A stretch of 64,000 bases of DNA from JAPLDB01 sp038230515 (GCA_038230515.1 JBBRND010000002.1:1-64000); one strand, 5' to 3'; counted from the first letter of the stretch, positions 18,239 through 27,389 are shown. Numbers and translations are program-made. Notes: a model not told the origin generated them from the letters alone.

Positions 18239-19714
18239 TTACTGATCAACTAATTTCAAAAGATCGTCAAGCACGGCAGGGTCAGCAGGGCGTTTGGCAT
18301 TGAAATCAACAATATTTCCTTTTTTGTCCATGATCATATAACGCGGAATACTGTTGATTTGAAAATAAGAGCAGACTTTCGAAGTCCAGTTACCCGGAGA
18401 GACTACCATCTTGCCTTCAAGCCCTAAGTCCGTGATTGCTTTTTTCCATGCGTTCTCATCTGCATCAATGCTGATGTAAAGAAATGTGATTTGCTTTTTC
18501 TGTTTGTCCGAAAGATTTTCATGCAACTGTTTTGAGAAGGGCATCATCTGGCGGCAGGGTCCGCACCAGCTTGCCCAAAAATCAATGTACACTACTTTGC
18601 CTTTGAGTTCACTGAGTGAAAAAGATTTTCCGTTGATGTCTTTCAATCCGAGTTCATCGTTTGATGTTTGTGTTTGCTGCTGAACAACGGGCTCCTCTAT
18701 TTTCTTTTCATCCTTCATTCCCATTCGCGCAGCGCATACTCCACTTACGTAGGGATAATAATTGTTCGTCTTGTCTGATGCTTTCAATGTGTTGACCATA
18801 TTCTTCATCATGAATGGCGAGATATGATCTTTTTCTTCTACACAAAGTTGCGCAAGCCAAATGTCAAACACTTGTCCTTGCAGATGCGCTTTTGCATAGG
18901 CAAGTTTTCGATCGGCAGAAGTTGAGTAGTCGTTAAATTTCTTGAAACTGTTGGCTGCTGATGTAAAGTAAACCACGTTGAAGTATAAAAAGCTTTTGTA
19001 GGATTCGCAGATCAGCGCATCAGGATTATTGAGCATCACTTTATCAAGTCCTTGCAACATAACTTCGGGCAGTGGTTCAACAACCAGTTGTTGCTTGTCC
19101 GAATTTGCGCGGGTGATGGGATAGGCGAGCAATAAACTCCAGTAACGATAGGTGATAAGATTGTTGAGGTAGCTTTTGAAGCCAGGAGTAATGGGATGTT
19201 CGGCTGTGTTCTTCTCAACAAAGTCCTGCATGTTTTTTTTGCTTTTAAAAAGTTCATTCTCGAAAGCATCGACAGTGCCGTTCATCATTCGTCCGGTCCA
19301 AATGCTGTCAGTAAAATCGTTGCGGAACTGTGCTTCAAAATTATTCAGGAAAAAATTATTCTCGGATCCATTGCCTGTAATAGAAGTGTTGGAGTGCATG
19401 GCATCATCGGTAAAACTTACGTTGATGCTGTCTCCCGGCTCGAAGAAGAATTTCAGTTTTGAATTGTTGAAATCAAGTTCAGCAAAAACGGGTTTATCAA
19501 TGGTTGATCTGAATTTGTACTTATCGTTTACAAGGCCTGAAACAATAAGATCGGGATTGGAGACAAGATAGTTTTTATAAACCCAAAGCTTCACTTCTTT
19601 TGTTGTGGCATTGGTTATGGTGCCGGAAAGATAGAAGGATGATTTTGCATTTGCAGCAAAAGAATAAATGATGAGCAAGGAGAGAAGAAGATAGTTGCGA
19701 ATAATTTTCTGCAT
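18239..19714 (-). CDS. TlpA-family thioredoxin-like protein with DUF4369-like N-terminus
   Basis: Exported protein: the signal peptide (residues 1-23) ends at ANAKSS. Residues about 28-110 (FYLSGTITNATTKEVKLWVY) resemble the beta-rich DUF4369 domain. A helical middle follows. Residues about 350-491 are a TlpA/AhpC-type thioredoxin domain with the redox motif WASWCGPCRQ near residue 380 and the cis-proline segment INSIPRYMIMD. It is probably a periplasmic thiol-disulfide reductase, a common and multiplied family in Bacteroidota; its partner is unknown. It converges with the hydrolase, 30 bases away. Confidence 0.88.
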   Translation of the reverse strand: MQKIIRNYLLLSLLIIYSFAANAKSSFYLSGTITNATTKEVKLWVYKNYLVSNPDLIVSGLVNDKYKFRSTIDKPVFAELDFNNSKLKFFFEPGDSINVSFTDDAMHSNTSITGNGSENNFFLNNFEAQFRNDFTDSIWTGRMMNGTVDAFENELFKSKKNMQDFVEKNTAEHPITPGFKSYLNNLITYRYWSLLLAYPITRANSDKQQLVVEPLPEVMLQGLDKVMLNNPDALICESYKSFLYFNVVYFTSAANSFKKFNDYSTSADRKLAYAKAHLQGQVFDIWLAQLCVEEKDHISPFMMKNMVNTLKASDKTNNYYPYVSGVCAARMGMKDEKKIEEPVVQQQTQTSNDELGLKDINGKSFSLSELKGKVVYIDFWASWCGPCRQMMPFSKQLHENLSDKQKKQITFLYISIDADENAWKKAITDLGLEGKMVVSPGNWTSKVCSYFQINSIPRYMIMDKKGNIVDFNAKRPADPAVLDDLLKLVDQ

Positions 19715-19734
19715 GATTGATTTTTGTTGGACGG

Positions 19735-19742
19735 CAAAATTA
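19735..19742 (-). promoter_or_regulatory. -7 promoter element for the TlpA-like gene
   Basis: On the minus strand TAATTTTG is a perfect TAnnTTTG, 20 bases upstream of the ATG at 19714. No clear TTG is seen at -33. Confidence 0.55.
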
Positions 19743-19835
19743 GGAAGTTATATGTAACGGGGTGAGGGGCTTCTTTGTTGTTTCATCTTTAAAATTTTTG
19801 TTTCAACATTACCTCTTCTTCTTTCTTCTTCCAAA

Positions 19836-19864
19836 TTGAAGATTGTGGAGGGATGTTATCTTTG
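19836..19864 (+). promoter_or_regulatory. metF promoter (TTG, 18 bases, TATCTTTG)
   Basis: TTG at 19836-19838 and TATCTTTG at 19857-19864 match the Bacteroidota -33/-7 promoter with 18-base spacing. Transcription would start near 19870, 5 bases before the metF ATG. The TTG here could be mistaken for an upstream in-frame start codon. Reading it as -33 explains why translation should begin at 19875. Confidence 0.75.
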
Positions 19865-19874
19865 CCGTCATCTT

Positions 19875-20828
19875 ATGAAAATAACCGAACATTTAAAGAA
19901 TGCGAATGGCACCCTTCTCTCCGTTGAAATTCTTCCTCCGCTGAAAGGAAAAAGTATTCACAGCATCTGGGATATTCTGGATCCTATTATGGAATTCAAA
20001 CCCTCGTTTATTGATGTTACTTATCATCGCGAGGAATACGTTTACAAAAAGCGCGAGAATGGATTGCTTGAAAAATTTTCTATTCGAAAGCGCCCGGGCA
20101 CGGTGGGCATTTGTTCGGCTATCATGAACAAATACAAAGTGGATACGGTGCCGCACATTATCTGCGGAGGATTTTCGAAAGAAGAAACGGAAAATGCACT
20201 GATTGATCTCAGCTTTCTGGGCATTGATAATTTGCTGCTGCTGCGCGGAGATGCAATTAAAACAGAATCGAATTTTATTCCTGATCCTAACGGACATAAC
20301 TATGCGCTCGATCTTGTGACACAGGCGGTGAATATGAACCATGGAATTTATTTTGATGACGAACAAAAGGAAGTTTCCCCTTCCAACTTCTGCATCGGTG
20401 TGGCGGGCTATCCTGAAAAGCATTTTGAGGCACCTAACCTGAAAAACGATTTGAAACATCTGAAAGAAAAAGTGGATGCCGGGGCTGAGTACATCGTTAC
20501 GCAAATGTTTTTCGACAATCAGCATTATTTCGATTTTGTAAAACAATGCCGCGAGATCGGAATTACTGTTCCCGTTCTTCCCGGACTGAAAGCCATCACT
20601 ACTAAAAAGCAATCAACCGTTCTTCCCAAAACTTTTCATATTGATTTGCCCGATGCGCTTTTGGATGAAGTTGAAAATTGCAAAACCGATAAGGATGTAA
20701 AAGAAGTGGGCATTCTTTGGTGCATACAACAGTGCAAAGAGCTGATAAAATTCGGTGTTCCCTGCCTGCATATTTACACGATGGGTAATTCTGAGATTAC
20801 CTGCCGCGTTGCGAAGGAGGTTTTTTAA
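19875..20828 (+). CDS. metF: Methylenetetrahydrofolate reductase MetF
   Basis: Flavoprotein TIM barrel reducing 5,10-methylene-THF to 5-methyl-THF for methionine synthesis. The start MKITEHLKNANG is the conserved N-terminus of Bacteroidota MetF, and the promoter just upstream fixes it. Motifs are FIDVTYHREEYV near residue 45, VPHIICGG near residue 90, LLLRGD near residue 120, GVAGYPEKHFEAPN near residue 175, and GAEYIVTQMFFDN near residue 205. At 317 residues it is full length. Confidence 0.96.
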   Translation: MKITEHLKNANGTLLSVEILPPLKGKSIHSIWDILDPIMEFKPSFIDVTYHREEYVYKKRENGLLEKFSIRKRPGTVGICSAIMNKYKVDTVPHIICGGFSKEETENALIDLSFLGIDNLLLLRGDAIKTESNFIPDPNGHNYALDLVTQAVNMNHGIYFDDEQKEVSPSNFCIGVAGYPEKHFEAPNLKNDLKHLKEKVDAGAEYIVTQMFFDNQHYFDFVKQCREIGITVPVLPGLKAITTKKQSTVLPKTFHIDLPDALLDEVENCKTDKDVKEVGILWCIQQCKELIKFGVPCLHIYTMGNSEITCRVAKEVF

Positions 20829-20829
20829 A

Positions 20830-21096
20830 TCAGAATACCTTAAAAAAAGTTGCTTTCATGTCCTGCAACTTCTTGCAGGCAGGCAAATGGTTCCATTTTA
20901 TTGCTTTCTTTACAAAGCAGGCAGGTAAATGACTCCATCCTACTGCCTTCTTTACAGAGCAGGCAGACAAATGACTAAATTCTATTGCTTTCTTTGCTGA
21001 GAAGGTAGGCAAATGACTCCATTCTACTACATTCTTTGCAGAGCAGGCAGGCAAATGACTAAATTTTACTACCTTCTTTGCTGTGCAGACAGGCAA
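20830..21096 (-). CDS. Questionable reading frame across the 42-bp repeats
   Basis: An 88-codon open frame on the minus strand consists almost wholly of a 14-residue repeat (core SHLPACSAKK). Each unit has one or two Lys and mostly one Cys or Phe. The 42-base unit length is a multiple of three, which alone keeps the frame open. No promoter, signal peptide or known domain is seen. It may be an accident of the minisatellite. Only this frame is open throughout the array, which is the main reason to list it. Confidence 0.15.
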   Translation of the reverse strand: MPVCTAKKVVKFSHLPACSAKNVVEWSHLPTFSAKKAIEFSHLSACSVKKAVGWSHLPACFVKKAIKWNHLPACKKLQDMKATFFKVF

Positions 21097-21102
21097 ATAG
21101 CG
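20875..21102. repeat. 42-bp tandem repeat (5 full units plus a partial)
   Basis: Units start at 20875, 20917, 20959, 21001, 21043 and 21085 (partial), each beginning GCAGGCAGGCAAATG or a close variant. Units 2 and 4 share ACTCCAT after the core. Units 3 and 5 share ACTAAATT and end GCTGA or GCTGT. The array therefore has a higher-order 84-base period. It fills the gap between the convergent metF and ribE genes. There are no unique spacers, so it is not a CRISPR array. Confidence 0.9.
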
Positions 21103-21123
21103 TTTTTTGTTTAAAAACGTAGG

Positions 21124-21738
21124 TCAGGAACGACTTTGCACAAGCCGCTGAACGTATTTGCCGATAATATCGAACTCCAGATTAACAGAATTGCCTGCCT
21201 TAATGCTGCCAAAGTTGGTATTTTGAAAAGTATAGGGGATAATCGCTACGGAGAAAGAGATGCCCGCTTTCATTTCTCCGAAGGGGGAAGATAAATCTAC
21301 CACAGTTAAACTTACACCGTTTATACAAACGGAACCCCTCTCAACTAAAAGGTTTTCTGAGTTTGAACTGGTTTGAAAAGTAAACAGCCAGCTTCCGTTT
21401 TTATCTTCTATTGATTTGCAAGCGGCAGTTTCATCCACATGTCCCTGCACGATGTGCCCGTCTAAACGGTCACCAAGTTTCATGCAGCGTTCCATGTTTA
21501 CAAAATCGCCCGGTAAAAGTTTACCGAGATTGCTGCGGTTCAGAGTTTCTTCAATGGCAACCACTTCATAACTATCAGCAAAAATTTTTTCTACGGTTAA
21601 GCAAACACCGTTGTGAGAAACGCTTTGATCAACTTTCAACTCATTAGCAAAAGGACAGGCAATTCGCAGCCGCACGTTTGCAGATTCTTTTTCCGCAGAA
21701 ATAATTTTGCCTAAACCTTCTATGATGCCCGTGAACAT
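21124..21738 (-). CDS. ribE: Riboflavin synthase, alpha chain
   Basis: Condenses two 6,7-dimethyl-8-ribityllumazines to riboflavin. The start MFTGIIEGLGKI is the family N-terminus; an in-frame ATG 18 bases upstream is less likely. Two homologous lumazine-binding barrels are present: the first has NGVCLTVEKI and the second INGVSLTVVDL. LNRSNLG and GHIVQGHVDETA are conserved. 204 residues is normal. No FMN riboswitch is visible upstream. RibF at 42305 would use the product. Confidence 0.96.
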   Translation of the reverse strand: MFTGIIEGLGKIISAEKESANVRLRIACPFANELKVDQSVSHNGVCLTVEKIFADSYEVVAIEETLNRSNLGKLLPGDFVNMERCMKLGDRLDGHIVQGHVDETAACKSIEDKNGSWLFTFQTSSNSENLLVERGSVCINGVSLTVVDLSSPFGEMKAGISFSVAIIPYTFQNTNFGSIKAGNSVNLEFDIIGKYVQRLVQSRS

Positions 21739-21774
21739 TTGTGTGCAACTAACCAATAGTTACGAATGGGTTGT

Positions 21775-21862
21775 ACGAATGGTGAATAGTTGCGAATTTA
21801 CGAATGTGAAATATAAATGCTAATTCCATTGATTCGTAAATTCGAAACCATTGGTTATTCGC
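21775..21862. repeat. Long inverted repeat upstream of ribE
   Basis: Arms of 31 bases at 21775-21805 and 21832-21862 pair with a 26-base loop. The inner 14 bases (GCGAATTTACGAAT against its complement) match at 13 positions, the rest at about two thirds. A related TTCGAATATACGAAT lies at 47631-47645. It fills most of the space between the type B T9SS gene and ribE. Confidence 0.75.
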
Positions 21863-21869
21863 ATCCCAA

Positions 21870-24551
21870 TTATTTTCCGCGGATGAGATGGAGGTAGCCA
21901 TGCAACTGCACGCTTTGTGTGCCATGCAGCCGGAAAAAGTTTACAATGCAGGTGTAGTAATACACCCCGTCCGGACAATCGCCTTTGCTGAATTTATTTT
22001 TCCCATCCCAATTAATGTCCTTGTCAGTTGTTTCATAAACAAGATTGCCCCAGCGGTTGTAAATTTTCAGATCAATGTCTTTTACATTTTTGTAAGGCGG
22101 ACAATTTTTATGCTGAAGCTCGAGCGCAGTTGTAGAATCGCACGGATGATAAAAGTCGTTATTGTGATCACCGTTCGGAGTAAACACAGAAGGGAGCACA
22201 TATTGCCTGCATGTATCCACACACACTGCGGTGGCTGCACTTTCATTCCCTACAGAATCAACAGCAGTTACTTTGTAGCAACCTGCAAGCGATGGAAGAT
22301 TGCGATCAACAAGAGTTGTGTCTGTTGGAATGTGAGTGATATTTATCAATTCGTAATTAGTTCCGTCAGAGGAAAAATAAATGTTGTAGTGCAGCACATC
22401 ATCCGTGCAGGAATGATTTGGATTCGTCCACTGCAAAAAGTTTACATTCTCGATGCAGTCAGAACCAACCGTAAGATCAGGCGGACATGGCGGCACGTTA
22501 TCAATGGCAGTGGCACAAGTACGTTCAGAAAGATTTATAATCGGATCAACAATTCCCGCAGTTCCGTAGCTGCCTATACTTCGCACATAATAACAATACT
22601 GCACACCGTTGATAAGAGAATCATCACTGTAAGTATGCTGAGTTGTGGTTGCAATGGAATCCCATCCTCCGCCTGCATTCTGTTTAAAAATATCGTAGCG
22701 GTAATTTGTCCATGGCACATGCTCCTGCCAGGAAAGAATTATTCTCTTATCAGTCGGAGCAAGAGTTAGAAAAACAGAAGAAGCTGTTTGAGTATTTCCT
22801 TTCAGATGATCAGGCACACCATCATTATCACTGTCGTAGTACAACTCTATTTTATAGCTGTTCGGTTGAGTTTGTGTATTCAGGTTTGTGTTGTCAAAAT
22901 AAATAGTGTCATCTTCTCCCACAGGCAACGTTGCTATCAACTGAAAATTACTGCCGATAAAATCACCGTCAGAGCGCAACACTTTATATTGATAAGGGCG
23001 ATGGAAAACCGTAGTGTCAATCTCCGTTGCCTTACTCCATGCAATGGTATCACTTCCCGTTCCCGCAGCTCCGGTTGTAACTACAGTAACGTTTGTGATA
23101 ACAGGCAAATCCTTTTTCAGTTGATTACAAACCTGGATGGATGAACAGCTTTCTGAACCATCAGCAAACACCGCAGTCACCATGTAGCAATGCGAAATGC
23201 CGATGGCCAACCCTGCGCCATTGTTGGAATCAATAAACGTAGTGTCGTTTAACCCATCTGTTGTTCCGATCAAGGTATAACCTGTATAAGCAGGCACACC
23301 CGTCTGACACGGACACTCAATCACACCCGGATACGAACCCACACGATGATAAATGTTATAGTGAGCAACATTCGCACATGCATTCGGATTCCAGTGCAGC
23401 ATCATCGTGTTGCCGTTCGGATCAACCGTCAGTCCGGTAATTGGCGGAGCAATCACTGTAATCATCACCGATTCATAAGTAACCAAACTAATCGTTGAGT
23501 TAATATCATTCGCACGAAACGTAACCTGGTATGGCTGCCTCGCAACATGCGAACAGTTCGTATGCCAGGTAAATAATCCCGTCACCGTATCATTCAGCGA
23601 ATTGTTTATCGGTGGCGTGAACACGGCAGGCGTTGGAATAATATACGGACTGCCAACAGAAGAAAGCGTAACAAACTCATGATTCGGATCGAACGCAGTA
23701 ACATTGAAAGCGAGTGTATCTCCAGCAAGCACACAGGTATCAGCCACCGGAAGAATTTGAGGTGGCGCAAAATTTATCGGACAGTGAATGATGCGTATCT
23801 GCATGTCGCGCTCCACTTCACCAATCCTGTACCAGGTACCACCAATGTTTCTCCATTCAATAATTAAAAATGCCACGTTATATTCTCCTGCCGAATCAGG
23901 CGAAGCCCACACAAGATCACCCGTAACCGGATTGAGGGTAAAAGAATCTGTCGCATACGGAAAACTATAACCGGGAATCGGAAGGTTGCCTTCGCCATGA
24001 CATACGATTAGCTGATACGATAAGCTATCTCCATCAGGATCATAAGCGGCCGGATTATGGAGAAAAGGAATACCTACACAACCACTGTCAATAGGCGGGT
24101 TAAGAAGAACAGGAGAATTATCGGGTAAAAGATTGCCACCGATATTGAGAATAGTATAGATCGCAAACGGAGTAAAAAAAGAGTTCGGAACATTGATCAC
24201 ATTGCCATTGCGGTTAGGATCAACAAACCAGATAGTGTCAGTACCACTTCCCGGATAAGTATGTTCTCCAATATAAACATTTATTCTTATGTCACCAGGA
24301 ATATCCAAATAACTACTTCGCTGAAAAGCCATCATTGTTCCATCACCGAGATGCACAGAGTCAAGCACAGGTCTGTCCACATTTCCCGGAGGATTTGCAC
24401 TCGATGTTTTTGTATATGTGGTAATTTTAATCTCGTATTTCAACAATTGCAGATGTCTGAACGTAATTTCACCCGCACGATTATGTGAAGCATTTGCAAA
24501 CTTAGCAGATGCAAAAAGAAAAATGATAGAGAGGAAAATAAGTTTTCTCAC
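21870..24551 (-). CDS. Large secreted protein with T9SS type B (gliding-associated) C-terminal domain
   Basis: 893-residue exported protein. The signal peptide (residues 1-21) ends in NASHNRAG. The N-terminal third holds beta-sandwich repeats (DPDGDSLSYQLIV, cadherin/Ig-like). Fibronectin type III-like domains follow from about residue 368 (GLTVDPNGNTMMLHW), 490, 590 and 690. The end is a type B sorting domain (YVLPSVFTPNGDHNNDFYHP, then LKIYNRWGNLVYET, WDGKN, CPDGVYYY). The start is GTG at 24551. It is probably a cell-surface adhesin-like protein; proteins of this type may or may not relate to gliding. Confidence 0.88.
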   Translation of the reverse strand: MRKLIFLSIIFLFASAKFANASHNRAGEITFRHLQLLKYEIKITTYTKTSSANPPGNVDRPVLDSVHLGDGTMMAFQRSSYLDIPGDIRINVYIGEHTYPGSGTDTIWFVDPNRNGNVINVPNSFFTPFAIYTILNIGGNLLPDNSPVLLNPPIDSGCVGIPFLHNPAAYDPDGDSLSYQLIVCHGEGNLPIPGYSFPYATDSFTLNPVTGDLVWASPDSAGEYNVAFLIIEWRNIGGTWYRIGEVERDMQIRIIHCPINFAPPQILPVADTCVLAGDTLAFNVTAFDPNHEFVTLSSVGSPYIIPTPAVFTPPINNSLNDTVTGLFTWHTNCSHVARQPYQVTFRANDINSTISLVTYESVMITVIAPPITGLTVDPNGNTMMLHWNPNACANVAHYNIYHRVGSYPGVIECPCQTGVPAYTGYTLIGTTDGLNDTTFIDSNNGAGLAIGISHCYMVTAVFADGSESCSSIQVCNQLKKDLPVITNVTVVTTGAAGTGSDTIAWSKATEIDTTVFHRPYQYKVLRSDGDFIGSNFQLIATLPVGEDDTIYFDNTNLNTQTQPNSYKIELYYDSDNDGVPDHLKGNTQTASSVFLTLAPTDKRIILSWQEHVPWTNYRYDIFKQNAGGGWDSIATTTQHTYSDDSLINGVQYCYYVRSIGSYGTAGIVDPIINLSERTCATAIDNVPPCPPDLTVGSDCIENVNFLQWTNPNHSCTDDVLHYNIYFSSDGTNYELINITHIPTDTTLVDRNLPSLAGCYKVTAVDSVGNESAATAVCVDTCRQYVLPSVFTPNGDHNNDFYHPCDSTTALELQHKNCPPYKNVKDIDLKIYNRWGNLVYETTDKDINWDGKNKFSKGDCPDGVYYYTCIVNFFRLHGTQSVQLHGYLHLIRGK

Positions 24552-24608
24552 AGGTGCAAAAAGTTATTTGTTATCTGTTATTAGTTACCCGGTTGTTCAA
24601 TTTCACAT

Positions 24609-25733
24609 CTAATATTCAATTACCTGCTGTTCCATCATCTCCGGCAATTCTCTGTACTCGTATTGCTGAGTTCTCAACTGCGGAGTAAATCCCGCTTCAC
24701 GAATTGCATTTTGAATTCCTTCTGACGTAAACCGATGAGGAGCTCCCGCAGCGCTTACTACATTTTCTTCAATCATGATGCTTCCGAAATCATTTGCTCC
24801 GGCATGAAGACAAAGTTGCGCAACTTCCTTGCCAACAGTCAACCATGATGCCTGTATGTTTTGAATGTTGGGCAACATAATCCGGCTGATTGAAATCATG
24901 CGAATGTACTCTTCTCCCGTCACTTTATTATGAACTCCTTTTATGAGAGCCAGCATAGTATCCACATCCTGAAACGTCCAGGGAATAAATGCAATAAACC
25001 CTTTTGCATCTTTTGGTTTTTCATTCTGCACCTCACGCAGCCACACCAAATGCTGAAAGCGTTCTTCCAGAGTTTCTACATGACCGAACATCATTGTTGC
25101 AGATGTAGTCAGTTTTAGTTTGTGTGCTGCGCGCATCACCTCAAGCCACTCACGACCACTACATTTTCCTTTGGAGATTAATCTTCGCACACGGTCGCTT
25201 AATATTTCTGCACCCGCGCCCGGCAGTGAATCGAGCCCTGCATCCATCAATGCTTTTAATACTTCTGTATGAGTAGATCCTTCCAGCTTTGTAATATGAG
25301 CTACTTCAGGTGGACCTAGTGAATGTAATTTCAGTTTCGGATACAATCTTTTCAATTCCCGAAAAAGATTTGTGTAGAAACTCAAACCAAGATCGGGATG
25401 ATGTCCGCCTTGCAATAACAACTGCTCTCCGCCATAACGAAATGTTTCTTCAATCTTTTCCTTATACTGTTCAATGGTTGTAATGTATGATTCCTGATGC
25501 CCGGGTATGCGGTAGAAGTTACAGAACTTGCAGTTTGCAATGCACACATTTGTTGTGTTCACATTGCGGTCAATGATCCACGTTACCTTATTATCAGGAT
25601 GCAGTTGCTTGCGCATCCCGTTTGCCACATCCATGAGTTCTGCTGTTGGCGCATTGGTAAAAAGATATTGCCCTTCCTCCAAAGAAAGAAATTCGAAATG
25701 CAGCGCGCGTTGAAAAAGGTTGTCGGAATTCAT
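24609..25733 (-). CDS. mqnC: Cyclic dehypoxanthinyl futalosine synthase MqnC (radical SAM)
   Basis: Radical SAM enzyme of the futalosine pathway to menaquinone, cyclising dehypoxanthine futalosine. The iron-sulfur motif CIANCKFCNFYRIPGHQESY starts near residue 62. The FYR-PGH continuation separates MqnC from its relative MqnE. QLLLQGGHHPDLGLSFY, LHSLGPPEVAHI and SLPGAGAEILSDRVR are family blocks. Length 374 is typical. No other mqn gene lies in the window. It overlaps nothing and ends 57 bases from the type B T9SS gene. Confidence 0.93.
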   Translation of the reverse strand: MNSDNLFQRALHFEFLSLEEGQYLFTNAPTAELMDVANGMRKQLHPDNKVTWIIDRNVNTTNVCIANCKFCNFYRIPGHQESYITTIEQYKEKIEETFRYGGEQLLLQGGHHPDLGLSFYTNLFRELKRLYPKLKLHSLGPPEVAHITKLEGSTHTEVLKALMDAGLDSLPGAGAEILSDRVRRLISKGKCSGREWLEVMRAAHKLKLTTSATMMFGHVETLEERFQHLVWLREVQNEKPKDAKGFIAFIPWTFQDVDTMLALIKGVHNKVTGEEYIRMISISRIMLPNIQNIQASWLTVGKEVAQLCLHAGANDFGSIMIEENVVSAAGAPHRFTSEGIQNAIREAGFTPQLRTQQYEYRELPEMMEQQVIEY

Positions 25734-25848
25734 AAATCAGTTACGGAGTTTGAGCACGTAACAAAAAGGAAAGGTCATTATCAACAGTCACAAATATTTT
25801 GGCTAATTTCAGCCCTTCGTTTTATTTCCAAAGGAAAACAAAAGTAGA

Positions 25849-25856
25849 AAAAGTTA
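25849..25856 (-). promoter_or_regulatory. -7 promoter element, probably for mqnC
   Basis: On the minus strand TACTTTTG is a perfect TAnnTTTG. It implies a leader of about 110 bases before the ATG at 25733, longer than the other leaders here. No TTG at -33. Confidence 0.4.
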
Positions 25857-25864
25857 TTGGCTTG

Positions 25865-25878
25865 TCCGCTTTGGCGGA
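25865..25878. repeat. Short hairpin between mqnC and the aminopeptidase
   Basis: TCCGC-TTTG-GCGGA is a perfect 5-bp stem with a 4-base loop in the divergent intergenic region. It has no U-tract on either side. It may be a worn copy of a short dispersed palindrome. Confidence 0.4.
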
Positions 25879-25924
25879 TTATTTGGGGGAATGGGGGGTC
25901 ACATTTTAAATAGTCATCATAACA

Positions 25925-27358
25925 ATGCTTCCGAAACTTAGTTCAACCAATGCAGCCGGCAAAAATGATTCTGTTGTTTTTATTATCCGTGATGAAAAAC
26001 AAATTCCTTCCGAACATTTTTCTGATGATGAAAAAAAATACATCGAAACGCAACTGAAGGACAAGAAAAATCTTGTTACCGTTAATCAATACAAAAGCAT
26101 TGCTTTTGTTTACAAACTTGAAGACAAAAAACAAAACCATCTGCTCCTTGAAGCATGTCGTAAAAACGGAGATGCAGTTGCTTCGGTTCTCAACAAACAA
26201 AAGAAAACTTCTGTAACCATTGCTGATGAAAGTAACGCGAAAGAAGTTGCTCTTGCTTTTGCTGAAGGAATGATGCTGGGTAATTATCAATTCATCAAAT
26301 ACAGAAAAGATCAGAAGAAAGAAAAAAATTCGCTTCAAGAAATCTCTGTGAAGAGCAGGTATGCAGACGATTCGTCTCTGAAAAATCTTTCCGCTATTTG
26401 TGATGCAGTGTATCATGCGCGCGATTTGGTGAACGAACCACAGAACGAACAAACAGCCACACAGCTTGCCACTTCATTTGTAAAAATGGGACGCGAGGCA
26501 GGTTTCAAAACGGAAGTGTTCAACAAGGCGCGCATCAAGTCACTCAAGATGGGCGGACTTCTCGCTGTGAATCTCGGAAGTGTGGAACCGCCAACATTCA
26601 CTGTGATGGAATGGAAGCCACGCAATCCGAAAAATAAAAAACCGTTTGTGCTCGTTGGCAAGGGAGTGGTTTATGATACCGGTGGTTTAAGTTTGAAACC
26701 AACACCCAACAGTATGGACTACATGAAGTGCGACATGGGCGGTGCAGCAGCCGTTGGTTGCGCTATGTATGCAATCGCAAAAGCAAAACTTCCTGTGCAT
26801 GTTATTGCACTCGTGCCTTCCACTGATAATCGTCCTTCAGGAAATGCGTATGCTCCCGGTGATGTCATCACCATGATGAGCGGGCAAACAGTTGAAGTGC
26901 TGAACACAGATGCGGAAGGAAGAATGATTCTTGCAGATGCGCTTCATTATGCAAAAAGATACAAGCCGGAACTGGTGATGGACTTTGCAACGCTCACCGG
27001 TGCTGCGTCAGCGGCTGTGGGCTCATTTGGAATGGTGTGCATGGGAACGGTTGATGATCAAACAAAGACTAAAATGAAAGAAGCAGGCAATATTGTTTAC
27101 GAACGCCTTGCCGAATTTCCTTTCTGGGATGAATACGATGAACTCATTAAAAGCGACATTGCCGAAATGAAAAATATTGGCGGACCAACGGCAGGTGCAA
27201 TCACTGCAGGAAAGTTTTTGCAACGCTATATTGATTATCCGTGGATGCACTTCGATATTGCTGGTCCTGCATTTATACATACTGCTTCTTCTTACAGAGG
27301 AAAAGGCGGAACAGGATATGGTGTGCGATTCCTCTTTAACTTCTTTCAAAATATTTAA
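25925..27358 (+). CDS. pepA: Leucyl aminopeptidase (M17 family)
   Basis: Two-metal cytosolic aminopeptidase removing N-terminal residues. The N-terminal domain is variable. The catalytic domain carries VGKGVVYDTGGLSLKP near residue 243, with the Lys and Asp ligands. MKCDMGGAAAV follows near residue 265, and the signature NTDAEGRMILADAL, with Asp and Glu ligands, near residue 327. LTGAASAAVGSFGM completes the site. Length 477 is close to the family norm. The hexamer-forming C-terminus is intact. It is followed by pdxA after 31 bases on the same strand. Confidence 0.95.
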   Translation: MLPKLSSTNAAGKNDSVVFIIRDEKQIPSEHFSDDEKKYIETQLKDKKNLVTVNQYKSIAFVYKLEDKKQNHLLLEACRKNGDAVASVLNKQKKTSVTIADESNAKEVALAFAEGMMLGNYQFIKYRKDQKKEKNSLQEISVKSRYADDSSLKNLSAICDAVYHARDLVNEPQNEQTATQLATSFVKMGREAGFKTEVFNKARIKSLKMGGLLAVNLGSVEPPTFTVMEWKPRNPKNKKPFVLVGKGVVYDTGGLSLKPTPNSMDYMKCDMGGAAAVGCAMYAIAKAKLPVHVIALVPSTDNRPSGNAYAPGDVITMMSGQTVEVLNTDAEGRMILADALHYAKRYKPELVMDFATLTGAASAAVGSFGMVCMGTVDDQTKTKMKEAGNIVYERLAEFPFWDEYDELIKSDIAEMKNIGGPTAGAITAGKFLQRYIDYPWMHFDIAGPAFIHTASSYRGKGGTGYGVRFLFNFFQNI

Positions 27359-27389
27359 TGGATTTTCAAATAACAGATAACTGCATAGA

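Noticed and set aside
19893..20612. 239-codon open frame antisense to metF
   Set aside because: It mirrors a fully conserved metF, has no domain or signal and arises from codon composition of the sense gene.
20875..21102. CRISPR array or integron-like attC cluster
   Set aside because: The 42-base units are contiguous, degenerate copies of one sequence with no spacer or recombinase gene.
21739..21869. FMN riboswitch upstream of riboflavin synthase
   Set aside because: No conserved RFN elements are seen; the region is an inverted repeat of a dispersed family.
21888..22769. 293-codon open frame on the plus strand within the type B T9SS gene
   Set aside because: The opposite strand carries the sorting domain and FN3 motifs; this frame has no recognisable features.
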